A stretch of DNA of 64,000 bases from Prinsepia uniflora (Eukaryota > Streptophyta > Magnoliopsida > Rosales > Rosaceae), in the NCBI GenBank assembly GCA_032719365.1, contig CM064876.1, forward strand, positions 63,049,864-63,113,863, written 5' to 3'. This document shows positions 20,029 through 31,466 of the stretch, piece after piece (position 1 is the first letter of the stretch; each line of letters begins with the position of its first letter). The translations under genes and the position numbers were made by a program. A model generated the notes under the pieces. It ran no database searches. It saw only the letters and a program-made list of their open reading frames with translations, and was not told where the DNA came from.

Positions 20029-23000
20029 TTTTGCTCTCAGAGTGCGCGCAGATCGAGGATGTGATGTCTCTGCAGTCGTGACAGCCCTTCATCAACCTGA
20101 TAGTTAGGGTACTAGTACTAGAATTCGATAGAATCGATCCTAGTTTGTGTACGTTTGACACCCGGTGCGATCGTGTGAGGTCAGTTTAGTAGAGGATGCC
20201 GTGTTTTGCGAGAGGTTGAATCCTGAGCGGGATTAATACGCGTATGAATCTAATGGCTTAGGACTGTCTTGTTACTGGAGATAGGATACAGTGGACTCGT
20301 AGACACCGTATGACGACCCAAGAGTTGGGACTGTAGAGTAGCCATGATGGACGTGGAATAGAGCAAAGCGGAATCAGTGGAGGTCGGACGTTAGGATCGT
20401 ACACGATAGAACTACAAGGTTCGGAGATTATGCTGCTAGGAGCGGTCAGGCGAGCGAGGACCTTAGTTGAGACTGATTGGATTAGGAACACGTGATTCTA
20501 TTTAGCATGAGATGCCACTTTGAGAGGTGTGTCGAATCCCGGAGGGATGTCGACTGGCAGGAGATGCCGGGGGTAGTTTTTGTGTGACACTGCACCACTA
20601 CAGTGTTAGGCACGGAATTGGGCCAAGTTCTTGTGGAGGCCAGCGGCTAGAAACCGTAGGGTTACGAGGAGACAAGGTCCTCAAGTTATGGTTTCTGGTT
20701 GGTTAGACACCAGTATCGGAGACTCTTCGGAGTCATGCGCGTTGGATCGGTCATGATGTACGTGCTGCAGTAAGCAGCTGAGTTATGGTAACTCTAGTTG
20801 GCGATCGACTGGACGAGTGACCATGAGAGTGGCACTTGTTGATTGGATTCCGAGGTGGACCGATCGGTAGACGTTGTGTGTGGAGCAGTTGGTGCCAGTG
20901 GTGAGTTGACTGCTTAGGTTTGGAGTCTCGGTGGTGTTGTGTGTAGGTTGTGTCTCCACAAACCCGTGGTAGGTACCACCATCGATGCTGGATTTGTTGA
21001 TGGTTGTTGAGAATCAAGGGACGTTCGAGAGACGTTCAGTTTTCGATATGGATTGTCGGAGTGGCCATACCCAGAGTTGTGGAGTACGAGGGCGGCAGAA
21101 TCCCTCCTACCCAAGCAGAGATCAGTGATGATTGCTCGGTACGAGCAAGGTCATAGGATTGGTTGGATTCGCACTCCGCGTGGCGGTGATGCGATGATGT
21201 TAACGAGACGAGACGACGAGCCACAAGCTGAGGATAGCTTAGTCGTGATGTGCTCATGGTAAGGTTCGACCACTACATGACGAGAAGGATTCGTCGGCTA
21301 GTGTAGATTCATCTTGGGAATCGAGTGGGAGATGGTTTGGTTGACCATACCTCCTGAGTTTGGGTAAGCTGTTGTAGGAGAATCCTGATAGTGAGTAATA
21401 GAATGGGCCACTACAGTAGTTATTGACAGTTGTCGTTGGTCGAAAAGATTGGACGAAGTGAGTATTGCCATGGAGACGAACTGGGTGGAACCCAGTAGTG
21501 GTTGAACTGGCAAGGATTCTGTCCGAATAGTGACTTAGATGAGTGGGAGTTTTCGGAAATGTGTTGAGGGCCGTTTATGTACATCCAGCTATAGTACGGG
21601 GGATATACAAGGTTTCACCTTGAGTTGAGTAAATCCCGAGTAGAATGAATGTACCTACATGAATGATCATAAACGGATAGGCGAATTGGAATGATTACGG
21701 ACATGTGGATGATGTCTGAGTGAGTTGAAGGACGTGCCCTAGATTTGGGTGACAGGTACCCTAGGTCGTTGTGGACGGACGACACGAGTGTTAGGTACTG
21801 GAATTAAATCCCATAAGGATTGGGATGTGCGAAGTAGGTTACAGATGTGAACGGCGATGGAAGAAGCCGAAGAGAATCAATGGAAGTGATTAGTCCTGAA
21901 GGAAGGATTAAGCATTACAGTAATTATCATAGAATACTCTTAGTCGAGGATTTGGAAAGTACAAAGGTTGGACTTGGCACCCAGTTGGAAGCATACCTAT
22001 TTCCAGCATGGTTGCAACTACTCTCGACTTAGAGGCCGGTGAAGGAGACTTCTCGTTCTCTACTCTTTAGTAGATCCTGTCGGGTACCGGAGGATGACAT
22101 TGGATGGACTTTGATGTCACCATATTTGAATTTCCTCATGTATGGTCGATGAGGAAGGAGATGATAACTAAGTGTTCAAAGAGGGTGTAAGAACCGAACA
22201 CCTAGGCTGTGGGTCAAATTGGTTTGACTTGGAGCCCAGATGATTCTTAGTGTCACATCAAGTGACGTGACTAGTGATGTGACAAGTAAGTACCCAAGGT
22301 GAGTTAGATTGAGTAGTGTGAGGATGATTGAGTTGACGAAAGTGATTGTGCCAACTGTGAGACGTTTAGACCGAGGTCTGGTCGTCATTGGAGTGAATTT
22401 CCTTACTGATTATGCTAAGCTAGGAACATAGGAGAATCGTATTTTCGGGCAGTTGAAGAATCTCTTAGCATAGTTGGTGAGATGACAAGATAGAGATTGT
22501 GATGGTTTGAGGCTAGCTCATGACGCACGATTGAACATCGAGCCGTTGAGTTCTATGATCGGATGCATTCTGACATATTGGTATATTTACTGGAAGTCGA
22601 ATGTTGTGTGCTCGTGCGGGCCGGTGAAACCCTAGTGCTTGTGTGTGTTTTCTACTTAGACAAGTGTTCGATTGGATTCCGTATACACCCAGGATGGGTG
22701 AGACGTCGATTGTGTGTCGACAAGATGAGTAGTACGATGGTTGGGACTTGAGGTGAGTCCAGTGGTCGGCGGAGATCACTAAGTGATGTGAGATACGATA
22801 CTGTACGAGGACTCGAGAACGAGTCGAGATCAGAGTGTGCAGTGGAAGCGCCGTGGAGCCGAGCGTTACCAGCTAGTCACGATCACGATCGTGGTCATAG
22901 TAAGTGTGTGAAATGAGAGTGGTGCTCCGCTGAACAGTGAATCACGGTGGCGAACTATATAGTGACAGAGGTTGAGTATCGTTCCGTGGGAGCAATGAAG

Positions 23001-23485
23001 GTAGGTGTCGAATCGGATGCTGAATAGGATATCAGCTCCGATTGTTCAGATGAGAAAATGGTCAGACTGAAAAGCTGACTTTGGATGTTAGATGAGAAGA
23101 ACCATCAGAATGAAAAGTCGACTTGATGGTAGATTGGGAAAGGTAACCCTTAGTGGGAGTACGTGTTGTAACTTGCTAGGTGTAGATTGGAGCGTGTCAG
23201 GAAGTTATACTATAAGGATATCAAAACAATTTGGTATAACTGACCTGTCATAGTGGGTGACAGGTGAGGCATCGACGCTGTCTCGAGTAAGACTTACAAG
23301 CCAAAGTGTGGCTTCGCGAGAGTTGAGTGGAACTTGGGAGCTCTGGTGATAGTGCGTACCAACGAGTACGGCTTAGTGACAGACGTTTACTTGTACACGA
23401 GAGTGGCCGTTTGCGGGGACACGATTGAATTTCCACAGTTGGTTGTGGAAATTGGGTCAATTTGAATTTCGAGGATGAAATTCCT
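19974..23485 (+). other. LARD1 interior, no intact gene
   Basis: GC-moderate sequence in which no frame encodes a recognisable gag, protease, RT, RNase H or integrase. Blocks such as TGTCGAATCCC-GGGATGTCGA-TGGCAGGAGATGCC recur in LARD2 (about 39838-39880), showing a shared parent. The only protein fossil I recognise is LNFEDEI at about 23460-23482. Confidence 0.7.
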
Positions 23486-23499
23486 GAAGTGGGGAAGTT
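23486..23499 (+). other. LARD1 polypurine tract
   Basis: GAAGTGGGGAAGTT immediately before the 3' LTR. Confidence 0.75.
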
Positions 23500-25144
23500 T
23501 GTAACGACCCATCCCTAATTTTAAGGATTAATTAGGGATTAATGACGGATTAGCGAGACTAATCGGGAATTAGTCGAGGATTAACGGACGTTCAGGGTGA
23601 AATTACGATTTTACCCCTAGACGAGGGTAAAAAGTTGACTTTTAACCTGGGAGGTCTGATGGCCGAGGGCCTAGAACCGTTACATAGATCGCGTCGATAG
23701 GAAACTGTAGACAGGCGACAAGTCGAATTCGGACGTTTGACAGAGAAGTTACGGTTCACAGAAATTTGAACGTACTATTGCACGTTTTACGAGACGGGAG
23801 ACTTTTGGCTGCAAGTGGGGCCTAGATATTTTGAACAGGCCAATGGATGAGTGATAGGTGTCACCCATCCATTACCCATCCCAAACAAGTTCATGCATAT
23901 CCACCATTCCCCGTGTTCGATCATTTTTCCCCATTTCCACCAAACCCCTAATCAACCCAATCCAACCCTTCCCCTTCTGATCATGTTTGAGAAACCAAGA
24001 GAGTGAGAGGAAGGCTGGAGGATGATGGTAGCTGGCCAGGACGGCGCCGCCGTGGACGGTGGAGGCAACCGTGCAAGTAACTCGGTTTTTGTCCGATTTC
24101 CCCCATTTTAAATTTCATACGTTATGGCCAGTTTTTCTTGATTTTAATAGGTTAGTTAGGTTGTTAGGAAGGTATTAGGGTGATTTTGGTGATGGTTCAC
24201 GGCTAAGGAAGCCCTGGGGAATTTCTGGAAAAATTAAACTGTGAGGGGAAAATTGAACTGGGGTGGATTTAAGGGTTTTTCATTGTTTTGATTTCACAAA
24301 TAGGATTCTAGGATCAAAATAGGAAGTTCAAAATTGATTAGGAAGAAAAAGGACGAAAATTGAAGAAGGAATGAAACTGGACCAGTCACGCCGGTCCAGT
24401 TGGGTCGGAGTTGCAGGAAAAACCAGATCGGCCGGTTCGGACCGGTCCAACCGAGGAAGAAGACAACACTGTTCATGGCGCGTGGCTCCCAGGCACATCC
24501 ACTTCAGGCGGCACGTGCAGGCGCGTGGTGGAGAATTTGGGGAAACTTCCATCATGTGATTTCATCTATTCGATGTAACGACCATTTTAGGATTAGTTTC
24601 GAGTCGATCGGACATCGTCTCGATATAGTTTGGGCTGACCGAAGGTTTCAGAGCGCGTTTAAAAATAGTTAAAAATCCCGAAAAATTAGGGGACTTTAGT
24701 GAGGGATTAATTAAGTAGTTAGTAACCCTTTAAAATGATTTGGACAGGTTTGAGAATCCAGAAGACGACGATTGACCCGGGAAGGCGTACAGCGTGTGTA
24801 TCGAGGTGGCTGCTTGAACAGTCTGTGAGTGGACTTTCTTTTTATGAATCGATGCATGCTTAAATGTTTTATAAGTACTTTAATATATCTTTAATATATA
24901 TTTTGTGATGCCATGAGTGCATTTTGTGTGTGTGATTACGTATGGGCACGTACTTTAATCTAGGAGAGCGACCGGCGACGTGTGCACCATGTTCTAAAGA
25001 TGGTCGCAGTAGTGATGTGTTCACGGTGGCACACCAGGATTAGAGCGGTCCTGAATTGATGGTTGCACGCATCACTACGATCAGAATCGTGACTAACCCT
25101 GAGGTATCGAGTTTGATGCCCCGTTGATTTACGAGTTTGGGATT

Positions 25145-27422
25145 TGATAGGTCGTTATTTAAGCGTTATTTTATATTATTTTATACCATTTATACTTGAA
25201 TTTTAATATTAAAATAATAAATAATTAGATAAAATAATTTTTTTTGTGATATTTTTGTTTACATAAATAAAGCTTGTTATTTGGAGCATTTTGACGAAAG
25301 AATCGTCTCGATTGGAATTATAACGAATAAATTATGGACGAAATTCGGTGAAAATATTAATTAATAATTTGAATTTAAATTCTGTTTTAAAAGCCCAAAT
25401 TCATATTTAATGTGAGCCCATTTGTTATTTTTCAGCCCAGATTCAATGCCAACCCAATTTAATTAATTACAAAAGCAGCATCCCAAATAATTGTTGCAGC
25501 CCATTTGATTAAGTCCAGTCCGTGCAGTCCAGTCCACTACGTTCGGCCCGTTCGTCAGCTCGCGTCTCCAGTCCACTACGTCTGACCCGCTGCCCTGCTC
25601 CGTTCCAGCTCGCACGCTCGAGCCCGTACGCCAGCCCATCCGCAACTCCAGCTCAGCCCGCTCGCACCCAATAGCCCAAAACGGAAGCCTAGTTCGCTTA
25701 CCAGCCCGTGCGCCTGCTTGCTCACCAACTGTACTCTGTAGCACGCTGTGCCAGCCCACCTACCACCTGCTCGGCCTGCATCTTGCTGAAGCCCACCTAC
25801 CGCTGCCAGCCCACATGTGCGACCTGCTCCACTGCACAACCCGTCCTTCACTCCAGCCCGTACGCCTACAGCCTACTTGCCAACCTGAGCTCAGCTGCAC
25901 AGCACCTACTCTTCAGCCCAGCTGCACCAGGCCGTACACTGTTCATCCGAAATGTCATTTCACTCCAGCCCAACTACCCCATTATTTCTGCTGTGCTTGC
26001 TGATTTTCAAGCTTATTTTCCCCAAAAAATCAAACCTAAAATCATCATTCATCATCATTTTTCATCATTTATTTTTGTCCTATTTTTATATTTTATTTTG
26101 TATTTTATTTTTAGTTCTTTTTGGCCTCCCTCTATAAATAGGGAGGCAAATTCATTTGTAAATTGTCCCCATTTTCTCCCATTTTAGTTCTCTTTTTTTA
26201 GTTTTTCTATAGTTCTTCTCTCCTTTAGTTCTTCTCTCCTTTAGTTCATCTTCTTTCTTTTTTTTCTTTTTTTTTGGGGACCAATTTAGCTTCTTTTAGA
26301 TTATTTATTTATTTAGCTTTCTTTTAAATTCTTGTTCTTAATTTATGTTATTTTTATATTATTTCTTAATTTCATTTCTTCTTTACTTTGTTCTTGTGAT
26401 TTTTCTTTGAGATCTCTTAAATACATTTTTATGTTTTCCTTAAGAAATACCTAGGCCAAGTATTTCCGAAATAATTCTAGAATTTAAGTCCGTATTCTTA
26501 TGTTTTATCCTCCATCTTCATAAGGTTCTTGCCGCTGTTCGGTGTTCCTTATGAATAACATTCCATTGTTTCCATCCACTTTCGGAATCACAAGCTATTT
26601 TTGGGTTCCGAAAGTGTAACTCTTCTCCATTTACTTAAATTCTTGTTATTGTTTTCGTTTTACTTATAATTCAATATATGTGTTGGTATTTTCTTTCTAA
26701 CATTTGTAAATGTGAATACAATCTCCATGTGTTTTACTTTTTGAATTTCATCTACTTCATATGTTTTAGTGCTTAACCTTCAATTTAACGCTAAGTGTTT
26801 ATGACCGCTGTTTGGTGCACTTAGAATATGATTGAAGAGATTTAGATGTTTGACACACATTGAAATCACAAACTTAAGGTGAATCGTATTTTAAGTGTTT
26901 ATGACCGTTGTTCGGTGCATTTATAATATTGAAAAATGTATGCATGTATTTGAGATGATTAAGGTAGAATTTCGTGATTGGTTCAATATGGGCATAATGT
27001 TAGAGTGTTAGTAAAAATATGTATTTGAAGAAAGTTCACTTGCATAAAAGTTAAAATAGAAGTAGAATTAAGTTCTTAATTGTTTTTACTTATTTACTTT
27101 ATTATATGATTACAATCTTTCAAACCACCTATCTAATTCTTTATTCTTTAATTCTTTAATTCTTTATTTCATTAATTCATTAATTCTTTTATTCTTTAAT
27201 TAATTTATTCTTTAATTCTTTATTATTTAATTATTTAATTATTTAATTCATTATTCTTTGATTATTCATTATTCTTTTTTAACTAACATATTATTAATGT
27301 TCCCTAATTTCCCCGGTTAAGAACGATCCCTATTTACCAATACTACAATTACACAAAAAGGGTTTAAATTGCATAACACCTGAATTACGTGTTTAATTTA
27401 ATGCGTAGTTTGAGCGTTATCA
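25145..27422 (+). mobile_element. solo LTR S1 (2278 bp), different gypsy family
   Basis: Starts TGATAGGTCG and ends GAGCGTTATCA, flanked by a perfect GGATT duplication (25140-25144, 27423-27427). The uninterrupted site is seen in the LARD1 5' LTR (GAGTTTGGGCTTGCATTCC, ~19050). It contains a C-rich segment full of CAGCCC words (25500-25980), a TATA box, three dispersed copies of a GACCGCTGTTCGGTGCA motif (about 26532, 26802, 26905), and a low-complexity ATTCTTTA-type tract (27135-27275). Confidence 0.85.
26124..26147 (+). promoter_or_regulatory. S1 TATA box within palindromic arms
   Basis: GCCTCCCT and AGGGAGGC form perfect 8-bp arms around CTATAAAT; TATAAAT lies at 26133-26139. This is the likely core promoter of the LTR. 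Confidence 0.65.
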
Positions 27423-28301
27423 GGATTGCATCCCATTTAAGTGTGAAATCAGGCTAGAGGCCCCGTTGAGTCATAAGTTTGGGCTGGAGGCCCAGTTAAC
27501 TTGTGGTATCGGGCGTGAGTCCCGTTTATGGTTTCCATACTAGTATGTATATACCCTCCTTATGAGCGTATTAGTCTCCTCCAGACGTCGTTGATTCTGA
27601 AGTGTCACGATCCACTGCCTGGGATGAGTGACTCCAAGAGGGAGCACATTTCAGGAGTGATGAGATATGGTATAGTCTCCGACTGGGTCCGCAGACCGTC
27701 CTCCAGACGTCGTAGATCCTGGATTTTGGACGATTCCTCCCAAACATCGTAGATTCTGGGAATAGACTCGGAGTGAGACCCCGAGTAGTGTGCACACTGA
27801 TAGAGATATCGTGACGGGTTATTGAGTTGACATCAGAGGATGTCTAGGAAGAGTTTTATATATATCTACGTATATGTGTATGAGTTTTCACTGAGACGGT
27901 GTTAGGCTGTGACCCAAGCGTGTTGGTTTTGGGCCGAGACCCACAAGTGTTGGACTGGGCTGAGTTCCTAGGTACTTTGATTGGATTTTGGGGCAAGGCC
28001 CCGTGTGCTATATTTGAGAAATGATTTTCGAATGGATGTATATGTTTTTAGTGAAGGGCATAAAGGTCTTTTTATGAAAACTTTTTTATAAATTATTTGT
28101 TTTTGTCCAGTTTTCGTGTTTTGAATGCTCTTCAGGTTGATAGTTGATTTCCGATGCAGACTGTAGCAGAGACGAGACATCACACTCCTCCTCCAGATCC
28201 TAGTGCTCTCTGATAGTCCCTGGTCTAACACTTCGTGTCAGACGAGAGCAGACGCGTCCCACATTAATCCCTGGGGATTTGGGGCGAGTCCTGTCACAAC
28301 C

Positions 28302-28605
28302 CTCCTCGGTCATGACCCAACTCATCTAGCACGATATTGCTCGCTTTGAGCCTCCTTGCCCTCACGGTTTTGTTTTTGGGAGCTGACGGTGTAACTTCCC
28401 AGTGGGTCACTCATCATGGAATTGCACCTGTCTCAACTCACTTAACTTTGGAGTTCCAACCGAAACCAAAGCCACTGAGCTCCCAAAAGGGTTCGTGATA
28501 GATAGGTGTGTGTCTACACCTTTAAGGCACACCACCATTCCCCTCCCAAACCTTTCCCCCCTCGTTGGAATGTGGGATCGTTCCCTCCAAGACACGGGTC
28601 TTACA
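28302..28605 (-). repeat. Cassandra-2 5' LTR, main part
   Basis: Begins (minus) TGTAAGACCCGTGTCTTGGA and continues to the LARD1 insertion; the last 14 bp are at 17136-17149. A 5S-derived module lies at about 28378-28488 (TTAAGTGAGT, GATGAGTGACCCACTGGGAAG). Confidence 0.85.
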
Positions 28606-31466
28606 TTTTACCTAAAACTATTTGCTGTGTTTCTAATGGGGAGGAGCAGAGAATAAGAATTCAATTTTTTTTTTCCTTAAAGATAATAATGTAGAAATCT
28701 TATGTAATGTATATGAAATACAATTTAATTCCACTTTATTTTATTTAACTTATATAGATATAAAATAAATAAATAAACATTATCATAACGAAAAAATTTA
28801 TTTTATAAAATTTAAATTACATTAAAAATACTACAAGTCAAATAAAAAATACAACTATTAATTTAAATTGATAAATCTAAAAACATAAAATATTTAAAAT
28901 ATATAAAATTTGACACATGGAAGCTCCTCATTAGCTGCCATGAGCCTAGTCTAGGCAATGGGAGAGACCATAATAGCCCCAGCGCCTCCAACCTATTCCT
29001 GGTCAGGCCAGCCCCCACTAATTAGAAACTATCCAGCCTATGTTGTGGGTTATTTGTTGCCCAACACAGGCCAAAATAGGTGCACTAGACATGCTCTAAT
29101 GGTAGAGGTAAGGGTAAAAGGCTAGAGATAAAGTTTAGTGTAACGACCCGAAAATTCGGGAAAAGTGAATATTGGAAAAGAATTAATGAAAATGAAAATT
29201 TTACCCCTGTGAAGTCGAAGGCTGACTTTTTGACCTGTACATTTGTTAGATGTTTCAAGATGGTTGTTACGAAGGTCTCGGACTCCTGAGTTCATAGACG
29301 GGCAGTATCCCGTGAATGGAGATTGGATAACTCTGTTTTGGGTCTAAATAATGTAGGGGCATTTAGTATATTTGGACATAAGGGCATTTTGATAATTTTG
29401 GGTAAAAAGGTATATTGGTCATTTAGGGGCATTTAGTATATTTCCCTTCCATTCCCTTCCACTGACCTACACTATTATATATATAATGAGAGTGTATTAT
29501 GGTGGTTCGGTGATGGATGACCGAAAAATGAAGAAATATGAAAGAAATGAAGAAAAAAAAGGGTAAAACTGAGAGAGATGGAGAAGGAGAAAGCTAGAGG
29601 GAAAGATAGGAAAAAGAAATAGAGGAAGAAGAATAGGAAGACGGAGGAGATGCTAGGAGAATGCCCAAACCCGTGAGTCAAAAACAAAGAATCGAAAATA
29701 TGAGCAAAATCGAAAATTGGTTGTTGAGTTTTTAGGAGCTTCTAGCTTGCACCCACGACCCATTGACGTTCTTGTGAGATTTCTATGAATCTTTTGGGAC
29801 AAAAAGGAAGAAGTTTGCATGCGGGAATAGGCTCAGAAGCAAACTTGAGTTGGACCGTGAGTTTGTTATCGACCACCGTGAATTTCAAGTGAGTTATTTA
29901 CGTTTTAAGATTGTAGAACCTTTAATGGATGTATTTAGAGTAGGTTGAACGTGGAAGGGAAGAAAAGGGACAAAAATCAAAGGAAATAAGGTCGAGTTTG
30001 GCCGCCGGACCCGAGTTGCAGTCCCGCTGAAGGTTGTTGGTGATAGATCTACGCGCAAGGACCTCTGATAGCGCGTGAGGGCATGTGCAGCGGCTCCTCA
30101 GGTGACGGTCAATACGAAAATTCTTCGTCATGAAATTTTGAATTTAAGGGTGAAATTTCGTATTAATTAGACATCGTTTGAGTATAGTTTTCGATGTTTG
30201 ATGAAGATGTTTATATTCTAAGTTGAATTAAATACCGAAAAAATTTAAGGGACTAAAGCATAAAGTGTAACGACCCGTCCCGAATTTCAGGATTAGATTA
30301 GTGACTAATGAAGAATTAGTGAGATTAATCAGTGATTAGTTGAGCGAAATCGGACGGACGGTGCAAAATGACCGCTTTGCCCCTAGTCATGGGTAAAATG
30401 TTGAATTTTGACTCGGGAAGTCAAACGTACGAGGACCGATGACCGTGACGTAGATCGGGACGTCACGAGTCTGTAGACAGGCAGCACATCAAAATCAGAC
30501 GTCGAACGGGGAAGTTATGGTCACGGGAAGTGAAATTGGACTATTCACGCAATTCGAGGCGTAAATTGTAGGACTAAATCTGATTGGCTGATTTAATAAT
30601 GTGGAACCCTTGGATGAGTGACAAGTGTCACTCATCCAATTGGCCATCTCCCCTAATTTGTGGATCTCATTCTTGATTGGTGGGTTTTTATAATAAAATA
30701 ATTTTTTTTTTTATTATTTTATAATTCCCACTCCTCTCATCTCTTAATCATCACCGTCTATCCTTATCTCTTCCTCTCATCTCCACCCTTCATTTCCATC
30801 ATCTTTCATCATCAAACTTCACCATCCTTCTTTATTTTTCTTCAAAACCCGAACACCATGAACCATACTCACCCACCACCTCCCCTAAACTTCGTCTAAC
30901 GTTAGTGGCCCCTAAATGGGAATGTGAGAAGGAAGAGAGAAAATGATGATAAGGCCGTCGGGGAAGACTGTCGTGGACGGTGGCGAAGGCCCAAAGACAA
31001 AACCCGTGAGGTACGTTTCTACTTCAAAAAATCGAAGGTTAGGTTTTAGTGTGTTTTGATCTTTTTGATGGACTGGGACGTGATCTAGGGAGCAAGACAA
31101 GCACATGGAACTCGATTTCGAAAGGAATGGTGGCCAGAGTGGACTACATAAGGAGGTTGCAGGGACCGTCGCCATTTTCGATCAAGGAGGTATGATTTTT
31201 AGCTTGCTTTTGTGAGTTTGAAAGCATGGATTGATAGGAAATGGTTAGAAGAACCTATAGGGATATAATGGATGAAAATGGACGAGAAATGAGTGAGAAA
31301 TGAAGTTGAACCATGAACGCCGGTTCGGTTGGACTAGGCCAGTCTGAACCGGTCTGGAACGATTCGATAGAGGTTAGGGATGATGAACAGTGCAGCCGCG
31401 TGGCTTTCACGAGCATCCCCTTTGAGCGGCCTTGTGAGGGCTCGTAGAGGGTAGTTTGGGAATGTG

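Larger units (their letters stand above)
17150..28296 (+). mobile_element. LARD1: large non-autonomous gypsy derivative
   Basis: 5' LTR, primer site TGGTATCAGAGC, 3.5-kb interior without recognisable pol, polypurine tract and 3' LTR. Flanked by CGACC (17145-17149) and CAACC (28297-28301), differing by one CpG-type transition. The interior ends with a fossil LNFEDEI reading before the polypurine tract, the C-terminal motif of plant gypsy polyproteins, so the element derives from a coding parent. The 3' LTR carries solo LTR S1 and a ~300-bp deletion. Confidence 0.88.
23500..28296 (+). repeat. LARD1 3' LTR with insertion
   Basis: Begins TGTAACGACCCATCCC, ends GGGGCGAGTCCTGTCA. Removing S1 and one GGATT leaves ~2514 bp; relative to the 5' LTR a ~300-bp block is missing at about 24958. 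Confidence 0.87.
16732..28605 (-). mobile_element. Cassandra TRIM 2, split by LARD1
   Basis: On the minus strand: 5' LTR (28605-28302 plus 17149-17136), primer site 17131-17119, 72-bp interior, 3' LTR (17063-16732). Flanked by a perfect TTTTA duplication (16727-16731 and 28606-28610). LARD1 inserted 14 bp from the 3' end of the 5' LTR. Confidence 0.88.
16650..29096. mobile_element. PIF/Harbinger-type element A, non-autonomous, interrupted
   Basis: The left end GAGCATGCC (after TAA, 16647-16649) and right end GACATGCTC (before TAA, 29097-29099) are inverted repeats with a TAA duplication, as in PIF/Harbinger. Removing the Cassandra-2 nest leaves ~568 bp. Its two halves are homologous to element B: left AGGTAAGGG-AAAAGGGCTA, middle TTCTAATG-GGAG, right GCCATGAGCCTAGTC. 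No coding region of its own. Confidence 0.65.

Noticed and set aside
25708..26187. 159-codon plus frame in S1
   Set aside because: Cys/Pro-rich translation of the CAGCCC-rich stretch, running through the TATA region; composition, not a gene.
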